Program-made: the position numbers and the translations under genes | From: Capitella teleta | Taxonomy: Eukaryota; Annelida; Polychaeta; Capitellidae | Assembly (NCBI GenBank): GCA_000328365.1 | Contig: KB296270.1 | Span: forward strand, 30,522-94,521 | Direction of reading: 5' to 3' | DNA: 64,000 nt | In this document: piece after piece, positions 34,601 to 47,287 of the stretch | How the letters are laid out: the number at the start of each line of letters is the position of its first letter | Position numbering within the stretch: position 1 is the first letter of the stretch | The notes under the pieces: model-generated | Seen by the model: the letters and a program-made list of their open reading frames with translations, nothing else | Databases searched by the model: none | What the model was told of the DNA's origin: nothing

Positions 34601-35163
34601 GGAACTGAAATAAATAGTCAAATTAGTCGTGTATATAGTTTCATTAGCTGTGACGTACCTTTTGAGCCATGCAGACTGCTGACACTTCCACTCGCAGACG
34701 TGCGACCACTGTCGGGGGAATCGAAATCGAAATCTGTTGACTTCCTCATCTTCAGCTCTGGATATCTGCTGATGCCATTCACAGGGGCTGAGGTGACCCT
34801 CTTGCGTCCGAAGCTCCTGGGCAGCGACATGGTCTTCCCTGGAGGCAGCCCGGCCGTGCTGCGCCGGTAGATCTTGATCTCCGGCTCGGCGTCTCTCAAA
34901 TCACCCATGGAATCAGGCATGGCGCCGTAAGACCGATACAGGGTGATGTTCAGGTCAGTCTCGTCCTTGTTCTTGTAAGGAATGGCGCCTCCAAGGTCAG
35001 GACAAGAGGTTACGATATCAGCCGGGTTTACTGGCTCAGCAGGGCCTTTTCCGTTCTTCCCGCCTTCCTTCGCTTTCCCTTTTGTTTTGTCCTTCTTCTT
35101 CGTCTTCGGCTGCATGCCGTCAGCGTCCGACATGGACTTGCTCCTCGTCATTTTATTCCCCAT
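25839..35163 (-). CDS. Pentapeptide-repeat / STAND (NB-ARC) NTPase / TPR fusion protein, 1,579 aa
   Basis: I join four exons: 35163-34659, 34604-33252, 29375-28731 and 28075-25839. All introns are phase 1, donors are GTACGT, GTACGT and GTGGGT, and the sum is 4,740 bases, exactly 1,580 codons. The N-terminus MGNKMTRS fits an N-myristoylation signal, followed by a Lys-rich stretch. Residues about 172-510 are an unrecognised helical region. Residues about 514-586 are pentapeptide repeats (ANLDNSDL, GAQLDGTNL, GADLSYTDLSRAKL). Residues 620-834 are a basic, Ser-rich linker. Then comes a STAND NTPase: Walker A GPWGVGKS at 877-884, Walker B RFLFVFDNLD at 945-954, sensor CTSR at 981-984, and HVPLLLRLLAK at 1031-1041. 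C-terminal TPR-like helices follow (about 1244-1534). STAND proteins are ATP-dependent scaffolds in immunity and cell death. The 3.9-kb intron is the weak link: two separate genes remain possible. Confidence 0.75.
28583..28620. repeat. 38-base poly-T run in an intron of the STAND gene
   Basis: An uninterrupted T run within intron 3 (28,076-28,730). It could be the A-tail of a retroposed sequence on the minus strand, but no element body is identifiable beside it. Confidence 0.95.
31385..31450 (+). mobile_element. tRNA-like SINE head (box A)
   Basis: TTGGCTTAGTGGTAGCG matches the D-arm and Pol III box A of a tRNA (Gly/Val style). A convincing box B is not seen. It may be the head of a SINE whose tail lies near 31,900. 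Confidence 0.4.
31870..31945 (+). mobile_element. LINE/SINE 3' tail with (TTCA)n
   Basis: TATGGCGCTATATAAATAAA followed by TTCATTCATTCATTCA. The GCGCTATATAAAT phrase and short tandem tail are typical of the 3' ends of CR1/L2 LINEs and SINEs that borrow them. No coding remnant is recognisable directly upstream. Confidence 0.55.
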
Positions 35164-38100
35164 GTTTGGTTGTCGCTCGTCTTAACACTGAAAGGAAACA
35201 ACACACTCCAGTTACGCTTGCATTTCGGCGAATTCAAGAAAGAAAAATGCCCGCCTAATATACCCGCCGACTTAAAGATTCAAAGCGTACTCCTGTATAT
35301 GTGTTATCGGGCGCAGACTTTGCACCCCTGGAGCAAAAAAACAACAACCATATAATTGTTAAAGAAACATAACTTGAAGTGTAAATATGAAACACTCCAC
35401 ACACATAAAGGCTTTGAGATGTTTGTGTACTGTATAAAGGTAGGGCGGCCACTCATCTAGCGCGCGCCATTAAAAGGCTTAATGAGCATTAACCACGTGC
35501 TGTGTACACTGGTATAATATGGTGAAGTGGGCTGACCTTAAGGCTCAAAGAAATTAGCTGTGAAAATGAAAGTCCGCGATAATGTGTCACAGATAACAGC
35601 CAACACGTGACGTGCCGATTTGGCCAGGTAGACCTAATAACTTATTATAAGTGCAATTCGGCTGCTAGCCGGCTAAGGTTAGCCGACTTTCTCACACGGC
35701 GACTAATTCAGTGAAAATCGTGGCTCAAGCTGGCTCGGAGCAAGGAAATGTTTCCAACTCAACGAAAAACTCTTCCAAGCCCAAGAACCTTTTAAATTAG
35801 CGCTAAGTGCCAAAACATACTTACTTTACGCCAGAAGCAAGCGAATTTAGTTGGAAATCTGCCAGTTATTATATAATGAAAGTTATTATGTAATGAATTC
35901 ATAATTATGCCATGGCATCTATGCTCTATAGAGGTACCATTATATCATAGGCTATCAATAATAAGCATTCATAAGGTCAATGTGGATGAACTCTCAGCGA
36001 TTTGGAATGTATTATGTAAGCAGTAATAATTTAAGATTGGGCTTGACGGAACTACTAACAAAGGCCAGCGGAAGAGGTAATCAGGCCAAGAAAGGGAAGA
36101 CAGAGGAGGGATTGGCGAAAATACACGACGCCATGCACAGCTCAATTCTCATGCAACGAGCCATGTTTATTGTCAACAATTATAGCTCAACTGATTTTTC
36201 AAGGCGCGCTTATGATACGCGCATATGCATGTGTTCGTGTACAGTGTACACGGTGAACAGGCTTCGAGGTCTATGACCGGGACATCTCAATATTTACAAA
36301 ACAGAAAAATAATATTTGAGATATTGAGATAAGAAACATGCGTTATGATTCATGTGGACGGCATACTGACCACAGCTGATGCGTTATGATTTTGCTTATA
36401 TCAAAGAACATTCTACATGTATAATATCTACTTTCCTTATTTGACATTGGCCACCGTCAATTAACCTCAAGCAAGATGTTCATTATTCAGCAATGTAAGT
36501 AAATGTTGCATAATTGAATAAGGACGTGGGATCTCGGCTGAGCCCATCGGATTTGCATAACAGGCCGGTATAGTTGCATAATTCATGCACCGAATGAATT
36601 TATAAATGCAAGTGTTAACTAATTACTACACACATAATTAGATTGATAATTCGTAATCACGTTCATCAGAAAAACTTATTAGCGTACATTTGATTAATTA
36701 CCTGAACAAAACACATTATTTACGCACGTAATAAGCAACTGCAGACTAAGTGTCCGGTTTCAAGGTAATGACCAGGTCTGTCCGAGGGCACATTGTATGA
36801 GGCACTCTGACCAAAGCAAGCAACCCCTTCAGCAGGGCTCACCAAGTGCATGTCAGGGTCACGAAATTGCTACTTTCGACGAAGTGCTACTGTCGGCGAC
36901 AGACAGTCAGATTATATAGAGAGTCCTATGTGAACCACGTTGAAAAGAGCAGCGGGTCAATCACAGGTATCCTAAAAGCAACATACCGACAATTCACTGA
37001 CCGAATTGTCCTGATATTCCCCACCTTTCAACGGTGTTACCACAAACATCAAATAAACTATATATTCCAATCACGATCTGGTTCTTAACTTCTTATACGG
37101 CTTGGATAATCCGGCCCATGTAGAAAAAGAAACCTCTCTCACAGTTCAATCTCCAGCTAAAACAACACCTCCACCGCATACTGAGTAGTCCTGTGATGCC
37201 CGCTGGCCTTTTCAGCAGAGGAGACATTATTCTTACTTATGCAAACTGTGACATGAATGATTAATGCCTGTGCTGAACAGCGTCAATGCTTCACGTAATA
37301 CAACCAGAAGCAAGACTGCTGCTTTGACGTAGCCATGTCTGATTGTTCAATAACGCTGTTTGCGTTTTCCCGTAGGCAGAATGTACACGCGGCGCGTATT
37401 GCGGTTAAGAAGCAATGCTTTTTTTTTTCGGTGTAGCGTCAATGAAGCCGAGCTTCTCCTCATGAATATCGCCACAAGTAGTCGATCCTTCTTCTCATGG
37501 GGACTGATCAACGGGATCACATCCTCCTGGCGGATTTCCATTGGCTCCCCGTCGAGCAACACGTTATAATTAACATTCTCCTCGTAGTTTTTAAATCTAA
37601 AAGCAATGGCGCTCCGTATCGTATATCTACACAATTATAATGCTCTCGTGTGTTCCGCCCCACCGTGAGATCCTCTTCACAATGAGCGTACCTTCTATCA
37701 ATTCCGATGTTATCAAATCCAATGCTTTACGCTCTATTCAAACTTCATTTCGAAATAAAACAGCTCTCCCCTTTTTTCTAAAAGCGTTTAAAATTTATGA
37801 TTATCAATTTGGACTATGACGCTGCTTTCTTCATTTTCAACATGCTGCATACTCAATGCATTAGAACAACAAAATAATTAGCCTTTGAATTTCATGGATT
37901 TTTATAATTTTCAATTTGTTTCTGTGTCCTGCGCGAATATTCGGAACACCCAATACATCAGCATCGATGCCAAATGGTAGTCAAGTCAACACGGTTCATC
38001 AAATCACCGCGATAAATACCAAAGTGCGTTATGATTACAGCTTTATAACAATAACGAACTCAAACATTGGTATGGCAGATGTCAGAACTCACATGCCATT

Positions 38101-38540
38101 ATAAGCCTTTTAGGCTTTTAAGCCTATTGTGCACGGTTCACATTGCAAGCAATTCGGTTTGCAGCCTGTAATAGTTCAATAATTCAGCTCCCAAGACCGT
38201 GAGAAAGCAGCTATAGTTCTCTCAATGGTTCTGCCCTATCACTGTTCAATATCGACGGACCAGAAGACAAAAGCCATTGTTCACGTCTGGCTCTGATCCC
38301 TATAAATGCCAACCTTAGCGGGACATTTCCCAGACATTTTGAGGACACGATTGCTGCAGAAAATTAAGTTATCTGTGACAGTGCTGAAAGATCTAAAACT
38401 GCCTGTGCTCATGGTTTATCTGTTCATGTTATTGTAGGTGTGAATTGAGACACTCTTGACCCGAGAGATTTACACGGAACAGAGAGGAAAAAACATCATG
38501 CTGACAAACGAGCTTCAATAGGTTAAAGGCTACCTCTCCC
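35164..38540. other. Gene-poor region, part 1
   Basis: Upstream flank of the STAND gene, then AT-rich spacer. No exon, RNA gene or mobile element is recognised. Short frames (for example near 35,980 and 37,360) lack splice context and domain signatures. Confidence 0.5.
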
Positions 38541-38556
38541 ATATCGAAGGAATTCA

Positions 38557-38586
38557 CCATGGTAACCATTTAGTTACCATAGAAAC
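38557..38586. promoter_or_regulatory. Candidate RFX X-box cluster
   Basis: CCATGGTAACC and GTTACCATAGAAAC lie back to back and contain the perfect inverted pair GGTAAC/GTTACC (38,561-38,566 and 38,573-38,578). Both approximate the RFX consensus GTTRCCATGGYAAC. No gene starts within several kb, so if functional it would be distal. Confidence 0.3.
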
Positions 38587-38589
38587 AAC

Positions 38590-41500
38590 AGCAGCAGATG
38601 GAGAGGTTAAATGCCATCAATATTCATCAGCGTCCAGCAATCACCATTGAGATTTCTTTTTTTTTTCCCCTGTAGATCTTGATTAATTGTTCCCGGATTG
38701 GAAATTCATTGCCACCAGCAGCAACAAAAGAAGCCGATCTTGAATAACTTGAAAGGCTCGCTGTTCATTGACGCTCCTCCTAACTGACCATCACAATCCA
38801 CAAAGCAAGCAATCAGTCAGCTTGGGTAACTCTGTGTATGCAGCTGTGCGATTTTCGTGAGCCATGTGCCCCAGACAACGCGCCCACCCTTCCTTTGTCT
38901 TCAAGACTGCAACAAACCTACCACCCCTCCTCATAGACTATTCCATTAATTAATCACCAATCAGAAACGCCCTCCAACGAGTACTTTAATCAAGGGCGTG
39001 ATGCTATTTCATGCAGATACCTCTGGCAAGGAAAAGGGAACACGGAAAATTGCCATAACACTGAAATGCAATCAAAGAGAGATGCCATATGTTTAATTCA
39101 AGCCCAGCCTGAAGCCGTATTTCTCCTGCCAAATGACAGATCCCAGACAGAATCCATCAATATGTTTGTGCATGTGGTTTATTTATAGCGACAACACCAG
39201 CATATTATACACGGGGTGATCCCAGTTTAATTGCCAGCTCATCTGATTGGTTCTCCACCTGTGGGGTCAAACGAGGTCAATCAAAGCTCATTTGAGGCCG
39301 AGGTCGAATGCAGGTAATCAATCGATAAATCCGGATAAAGGGGGAGGCAAATGAGCTCATTACAATGAAAGAGTTAATTATAATTGAATGATGAATTAAA
39401 CCGTGTTTATTATGTGCATGGTATAATACATTAAGTATTAATTCTTTAATCATAAATCGTCACCTATTTAGATGCCCATAACAATAAGGTCGATTTTTCA
39501 GGTACATAAAACCATCAAGTTCTTTCGCAAACACTGACTGCTTGGAGTGTTTGCCTTTATGCAAAATAAAGTGATACACCTGTGTACGAATTACAACAGA
39601 CAGGCACCAATTCGCCGCGTGTCCCGATCAGGTCATGCGTGCTCATCGATTTTGTGCAAATATGGCTTGAATTACATTTTTGTCTTCAGATACACGCTCC
39701 AACCGATGCATCTGGTTGTGCCGAGGAGCTCTGCACATTATGTTTTCATTGCATTACATCATATACTAAAAATAGATTCCCTCCTACAAACAGCATCCCA
39801 TTAAAAGCATGATCTGACCACTGTGTCCGAGTGGCACTTGGCTGACCATATTGTCATCATAAGGAATCAAACACTACGAAGGTAATACAGAGGTGTGAAC
39901 AAAAGCATACCTTCAAAAGAATGATAATAATCCACAAATGCTGAAGTCTGCTTCAGGGTGCACACGATGCTGCAATGGACAATCCTGTCGATGTCATTCT
40001 TAATCCACGTCACGTTGTCACGCTGTCATATCCCACGTCTGCGAACACAACATGCGATTCGATTACAAACGATGCTAGCAATGACTTAAACTGCTATAAG
40101 CAGTCTGGACTAAAACAGCGCGCAGCCCCAGCAAAATAGTGAGTGAGAGAGAGAGAGTGAATCGATTGGGTTGCAGCCCTGCCTCCTTCCGCGCAGACAA
40201 ACAGCCAGCGCCTTTCGTCCTGCGTATACGGAGCAGGCGGCGATTTCACCCGACGACAGAACGTCAAGAAAAAGCGCGCGCTTCTGCTGTGCACGTGCTT
40301 TATGGGCGGTAATACAGGTTGCATGATAAGCCATGGAAAGCCAGATGTGATTTGCAACTGCTGTTTACTGTCTTAATAAATGACGTGAAACTGAAGATTG
40401 GGATCAATTCCGCGGGGCAATAATGTCAGGAACCGGGATTAATATATTGCAATGGTTCAGCTGCCATGCATGCCAAAGTTGGCAGACAGCCATGCATCAA
40501 CACAGGTTATAAATTGAGCATCATCGTACACCAGGTACAATAAATAAAATACACATCTGAACACAGAGATCAACTCATGCATACCTTAGCATCTAAGAAG
40601 ACTGTTACACGCTGCGCACTGCTTGCACGCGAGGGCCAACACGCAACAAGCCACTGATTCATGAAAGCGGCCTCCAATTCAAATACTTCAGAGCACTTGA
40701 TCGATTTTGGTAAACAGCTAAAACCTGAAGAGTTTCTGAACAATCTTCAAATGAGAGACCTGAAGTGCATGACGCTTGCATGCCTGAATATGCACGTGCA
40801 GATGACCTCTTCTGAGGCTAAGAGCCAAGCGTATATTGACTTACACTCTCTGCAAAGCACCAGAGCTCTTTGATTGCTGTCTCAATTGAGTTCTGGTGAG
40901 GACAACTTTGACGTTCATTTTGGGTCAAGTGGTCGCCAATAGACATTATATTAGTAGTCTCATAGATGGTGCATAACCCCCGTAGGCCTTCGGCTTAGTG
41001 CTAACGGAGATCGAGCACAACCTTATTCATGTGGGCATTTAGCCCTTAAACCCACATTTGCATGAATTCCTCTGGAATCTGGGCGTTAGTTGATCACTTT
41101 TACCGCCGTGAACATGGCCGTACAATATAACTGGAAACATGTCCATGAGTACACGATCTGTACGCAACAAAAGACGTTTATTACCTGTTGTCTATCACTT
41201 TGGCAAAAGCCAAAAGGTGTGGAATCTCCCGACAGACAGACGCTGTTTGCCTGCTGGAGGCGCCCAGCAACAAAAGGCATGCTATACAAAAAGTATATAT
41301 GCATCACATGGAGATTATTATTCCAACTTTTAATAATAAAAACAACGGAGCTGTTAGACCATGATAAGCATCGTTGGATCTTCAACTGGAAGGTGGATAC
41401 AATATTATATGCAAGCCCGTGTTGAAAGATGCAGATGCGGAGAATGCACGATGGAGAATGGGGTTTGTGCGCCGAGAGATAATCTGAGTGATAGCCGATC

Positions 41501-42000
41501 ATCTTTCAGCAAAGCGGTGTCCCGTTGCTATACATCAAAATGATAACGAGAGTTTTGCAAATAATCCAGGTTGGATGAACAACATGTTGATAGCTTTATG
41601 TCGTGGGAATAGTAGGGGTTCTCTGTAATAAAAATATGAGATTACGTGCATCACATTGATGGTTGATACAGAGTTGTATATTGTATAGCATAAGTTCTCG
41701 GTTAAAAGTACATACAGTTTGCATGAGCATATGCAGTTAGCGTTTACGTATGTGCCACACTTAAAATCTAATTTAATATAGTACAGTGTACACACATTAT
41801 GCCAATGGAGTGTTTATCACAAAAGCAACAGATTGGGTTCTACACAAAATGTAATCGTTACTATAATTCACGCGATAATTTGATAACAATCTATGCATAA
41901 AAGTTGTGCCCAACATAAACCCCATCTTGATGTATAGCAAAGCACTGAACGACCCGACAGGACATGCATTGAGCACGCAGCCTAATAAGTCCTCAGTCAA
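38590..42000. other. Gene-poor region, part 2, with a homeodomain-motif-dense segment
   Basis: No exon is supported. Around 39,280-39,420 many TAATTA/ATCAAT motifs cluster (AATCAATCGATAAATC, AAAGAGTTAATTATAATTG). The region also contains a (GA)n tract at 40,141-40,157 and a 12-bp palindrome AAGCGCGCGCTT near 40,274. Confidence 0.4.
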
Positions 42001-42026
42001 CATGCCGCAGCAATAATTCTCTTCAC

Positions 42027-42068
42027 ATCCCGTACATCCCCGTACATCCCGTACATCCCCATACATCG
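42027..42068. repeat. Short 10-bp tandem repeat (CGTACATCCC)
   Basis: About four units of CGTACATCCC with one-base length variation, ending CATACATCGCCC. Confidence 0.8.
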
Positions 42069-42613
42069 CCCTCAGTCCCATTCGATCCAATGACCTACTT
42101 CGCTGCCGTCAATACATCGATTCCTGCACCTGCAGACGCTACGTCGATACCTGGGGTACAGACGTACACGATGCTCAATTTTTGTTCATTTAGAATAGAT
42201 GAAGGGTGATTCATTCACAACCTGTTCCCCGGCCGGTGGGTCTTTTTTCTGGTTTCGTGACCTCATAGCAATGGCGCCGGGAGTGCGTTTGCTAAATGGC
42301 AATTGAGATTATTTTTCAGCTGATAATAGGTTCTAAGGAAGGTAAAAAACGAATAATCTCGGTGCAAATCATTTTCAATATTGAATACAGATCATTCATA
42401 TGCACGCGACCTTATGTGGTGAGACTAGTGACGCAGTCAATAAAAAGTACCGGTATCCATACTATAGTACAAGTTGAAAGATCGATATTTTGAGGACTTG
42501 GACAATCCTTATATTCATACATATATATGTATACATAAGTATAACAAATATTATCACCTCGGTGTATGTTGAGTCCTTATTTAGTCATCTACCAATACAT
42601 GTAGAGCATCAAT

Positions 42614-42679
42614 AAAACATCAGCGATTGAACAAGCAACGTTCCCTAAAACATCAGCGATTGAACAAGCAACGTTCCCT
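42614..42679. repeat. Exact 33-bp tandem duplication
   Basis: AAAACATCAGCGATTGAACA then AGCAACGTTCCCT occurs twice in immediate succession with no mismatch. This suggests a very recent duplication, or an assembly artefact. Confidence 0.95.
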
Positions 42680-45600
42680 ATTTACAAGACCTCCTCGCCC
42701 ATAAGGAAACACATAAACTTTCCATGTCAAGCTACGCAATAGAACATTAACGCAATTGAACACGACACATATTCATCATATATTATGTGACACATTAATG
42801 CGACCATTACCGGTGACGAAGGACAGAGTGAGTCCCGAATTCACTCCCAGAGGGGGGACGGAAGTAAATTTGCTTATAGATTTTGTCCAATTTTGTGGTG
42901 TTTCCCCAGCGTGTGAAGACACGATTGACCGAGCATGCTTCCAACAATTGTCAATCGAGGGGCTGTCAAAAAAACGCACAATGCATGGAAGGATATTGGG
43001 GCCAACACTCAAATATTTGAAAGGGATCTTTACGAACATCATTCTGTTGAAATGAAACGGTGGCGTGAAGAGAGGGATGTTCCTTTTGTTCAAGAAAGTG
43101 TTAAGAAAAATAAATAGTTCTGTGAAGCATGTTAAAGGAATGGTGTGATTATTTTGCTTAGACTATAGGCCAAAATTACTTTTGTTCTTAGGCTCTAGGC
43201 CTACAACAATAAAAATGCTATCTACTAGGAGTTTACCTTCTAACAATATTCACTATCCCATGCATACTTTTATCAATTGAGATGAAAGCAGTGTGTATAC
43301 TTGTTACTGCAATATGTGAAACTTGTGTCATTACCTTTGACGGTTTGACCTGAGATTTGCCCCTGGAATAAGCATGCTTGGCTTCACTTTCATTTATGCT
43401 GAGGATGCCAGGTGAGTTCATAGAAACAGCCATGAATATCATATGTGAAGTGACTAATGCATTCAAGGTATTCGGCATTGATTGTCCCTCATATGAGTAA
43501 GCTGTAACCTGCGATGTCCGGTGACTAATTAAATATAGAACTTGCTATAGGTGTATAGCACATTACTAAGTTCTGAGTCAAGTACGTATACGGTATCACA
43601 TCGAAACAAATATGAGACCGTGAAAGATTGTCTCATTGAAGTTTATAGGTGCGGAATAATTTTGTTAGTACTTAGTAGTTATGTAAGGAAGACTTCTGTT
43701 GATTAATTGGAGATACGTAAGAGCTGGCAGAAAAGAAGCAAGTCATCGCGAATCTCATTTGACGCATTGTCTATTTCAGTACATATTTGTACTTTTATCT
43801 GTATGCGTTGTATGTATTAAATCACTTATAGCAGAACGATATCGACAAGCTATAAACTTCACAATTGGCTGTCATCATTACCGTTAGCATCGAGGTATTC
43901 AACAAGGCGTCGCACCTTGATATCAGAGAGAGAAGGGGGAAGGAAGAAGAGAGGCAACCGGAAACTATTGTCTTAGGCCAAAAAGGTGCACGTAAAGGAA
44001 CATAAAAAGGATGGCGCTCACCTGAGCGAAGCGAGGGAATCTTAATCACATCGGAAACCACAGGTGCAAGATATTCCTCTGATCACGCAAGGGATTGATT
44101 ACTCTACACAGACCACACACACGCTGTTATACGAGTTTAAGATCTCACGTTATAGAGCTGTGTTGTAGTCTTACACAGATCGATCGGTGTTTCTTGCTCC
44201 CTGGAATCGACTTCCAAATGCAGGGTGTTTATATGGAGAGGCTCCTTTTGTGCACTACAGTAGAACGCCAAATTTATACCCCATAGCAGCCAGTGACGGT
44301 ATTGCATCTTAAAACCGCATATTGTGGGCATGCAGAGCTTTTAGTGAGTCATTAGTTGACTCTGCTGAATTAAACATGAGGCTGTCTTTCGCGTCGCCTT
44401 ATATATGTCAGATTTGCGACTCTTATATTGAACGCGGGTGAAGATAGCGCGTCCTGCATCCAAACGTACTGGCCCCTGGATGAAAGCTTTTTATAGGTGT
44501 TTACACAATCACATGGCAAAAACGGCTGCATAATATTATGGCGGTACTGAAAGTATTGGTATATATATATTTCGAACAACGTGATCTCACGAATTTTCCA
44601 AGTATTGAATAATTGATCCTGGTAGAGTTCACAGAAAGCGGTATAATTCGCTGTTTCCGAAATTGACTTAAGGTGAGGTTTTGTCAAAATGCCGCGTATC
44701 AATTGAATGTAAAGCATGACTAATGCGATAATGAGGCCGGGGCATGGCAGGAAGTCCCTTTTAACTACAGGTATTTATTTGTGTACTGCTATTGAACGCA
44801 CGAAGTACACCGCCAGGAGGATGAACGCGCGTCTCTTTCGGAAATATCACGCGGGGAAAATGAAAGACTGATGTCGGCGGACCAATTATCAGAGGAAATA
44901 TACGTCACGCTATACTTCGCGAAAATGACAACAGCTACATGCATCCATATATAAAAGACCTGCACATGAATTATTGCCGACCGAGGTAAACGTGTAATGA
45001 GGAACATGTACCTGGTGCATAAATTAAACCAATAACGTAATTGTGTGCGTACATTCTGCCATACACACTGATGAATGTTAATCACGCAATTAAAAGTATA
45101 TACCGTGGTATTAGATAAGCTTTTAACTTCAATAATAACACGTACTCAGCAAATTAAGAACAGATTACAATGGAAACCGGTAGAATAATAAAAAGCGAAA
45201 TGGGAAGGCCAATCACTTTTGAATTTGTCACCTCGGTCATTCATCCCAATTTTATTGCTTCGTTGACCTCCGACCTCATCCTAAGGGTAGACCCTGTGGG
45301 TCATTAGGTGCATCTGTGCATAGTGCATAATAATTTCCGTGATGACAGAGAGATTGTGGGGGAGGGAAAAGGATGGCGTATGGTGGAGAAGACAAGAGAG
45401 CTATGTAATTATCAATAATGGAAATGTATTTGGTGCAATTGAAATCGCCGGAGAGGAAAATTGGTTGGAAAACTAGCGATAAGGGCCAGCGGCCATATTA
45501 CGCTATAATATGAATAATTTCAAAACACGGACAGATGGAGTGGGTCCCCTTCCAACAAAGGATGCCAAGAAGGGAGGAGGGAGAATATAGAGGAGTTGGG

Positions 45601-46950
45601 AGATTGGGGGATCAGATGGACAAACATGATTGTTGGTCAAAGATTAGCATATTTTGAGTAAACTGATCCTTTCGGCTGTCACAACAAACAGTCAACACCT
45701 AACCCTGCATGAAGGTACAGAGGAATACTGGATGGCCTAAACAGCCTAATTGGAGCCTAAGAGCCTAATTATATCAATACGTGCAGTAACACAATAGTTC
45801 AGTAGCACAGCAGAATGGGCGGTAAACAGGTAAATAACAGATTAACAACATTATAGTAAGTATTAGAGTTCATATACATAAGGATCTTTGCGGCATAGTC
45901 CTAATCTTAGAGATAAGACCTATGAGCTCCAAGACTGCATGTCAAGGCCCACTTTGACAGAATACTGATCATGTTACTAAACGGAGGCTCACCGCCCATA
46001 CACACAAGCTTAATGGTACGGTTGATAAAACTTACTTCCAGCCTGAGATATTCTTGCAGCATAACTGGCAGGCCTAATTAATTGAAGATGCACTAATTCA
46101 ATGAAATTAATCCACAAAATCGCAGCGCTGAGTAAAGGCGAATTAACCAGGCCTATTATACTACATGGAAGTCCGGCTTATCACGAAGAAAGCGCTATCA
46201 CATCTAGATTCTAGTGCGAGGTACTTTTAATCATGAATCAGAGGTTACTGTCAAGGGCCGTCGCTCAACAAAACCAGGTAGCGAAATACAGGTCATAAAA
46301 CGTCATATATCCGCTGAGTGGATGTTAATACGCGGTTGTTGAACTTATTTACAGGTCACCCAGAAGGTCTGAGAGACTAAGGCTAATATACATAAATAGG
46401 CCTATCCTGCATAAGAGAGGAGAAAGTAGAAACCCACAGTGTTCGAGGCCTACCTGCATCTGTGTATTGTAAAGTGATAGGGCGGCGACGGTTTTCTTTT
46501 CAAATCGAACGAAGCGAGGCGCTGTCAACAGCAGAAATAGGCCACTTTTCCCGGTTCACGAGACAATCAAAGCAGCCGACAGTACTAGTTGGAGAGGCGG
46601 CTGCACACATTTTTCCCTCCTTTATTTTCAAATGAGAAGGCATCCCGGCGTTCGTCACTGAAGCGTGGCAGGCAGTCGTTATGCTTCCCATCTGTCCCCA
46701 AGCAGATGCGTTATGAATTGCTAGAAAAATATCCGTTATGAAATAGATCGCAAGTCGTTATGATTGAGTCAGTTGAATGCATCTATCGACACTAGAGGGA
46801 TCTACTGCAACCTGTACATCGCGTGTAATTATGCTACAGTATGAGTGTGCAGGGTATACTGAATCAGCACCACCAGTAAGATAGAGGCATTCCCCTGAGA
46901 CAAATTTAAATTCATTTCTTTCACAACTTTCCACAATTTAGATACGTAGC
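42680..46950. other. Gene-poor region, part 3
   Basis: No exon, RNA gene or recognised repeat is supported. Several short frames exist (for example 42,935-43,117) without domain signatures or splice partners. Confidence 0.5.
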
Positions 46951-47010
46951 CATTATCTAACGAGCAAACGACGCCACACCACCAGTCGGAGCGGCCAACT
47001 GGGTATTACA
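46951..47010 (+). repeat. Dispersed repeat, copy 3
   Basis: CATTATCTAACGAGCAAACG, then ACGCCACACCACCAGTCGGA and GCGGCCAACTGGGTATTACA. It matches the reverse complement of 19,955-20,018 over about 60 bases with few differences. It lies about 80 bases beyond the PDHA1 polyadenylation signal. Confidence 0.85.
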
Positions 47011-47090
47011 AAATCGAGACGTAGCATGAAAATTGAGTTACACATAATGGAGTCATGGACAAAACTATTACGGTAATAGATGTTTTTTAA

Positions 47091-47096
47091 TTTATT
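47091..47096 (-). promoter_or_regulatory. PDHA1 polyadenylation signal AATAAA
   Basis: TTTATT on the plus strand reads AATAAA on the minus strand, about 190 bases beyond the PDHA1 stop codon. Confidence 0.6.
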
Positions 47097-47287
47097 ATAG
47101 CCGCAATTAGCACACATTATATACACATAACAAAATTAACAGAGTTATCTTTGAAATCAGCTCTTGAACATTGCCACAGAAAAACAGAAGAAAATAATAA
47201 TTTTCTAGAGATGTCATAAAGGAACTACCGGAAGAGGAGAGCCAAACTAATAACGCATTGTAAACCGGCAGAGTATTCAAAGAAGAG

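Noticed and set aside
42756-43117. Frames of 60-105 codons on both strands
   Set aside because: No domain, no consistent splice signals, and overlapping equally long antisense frames.
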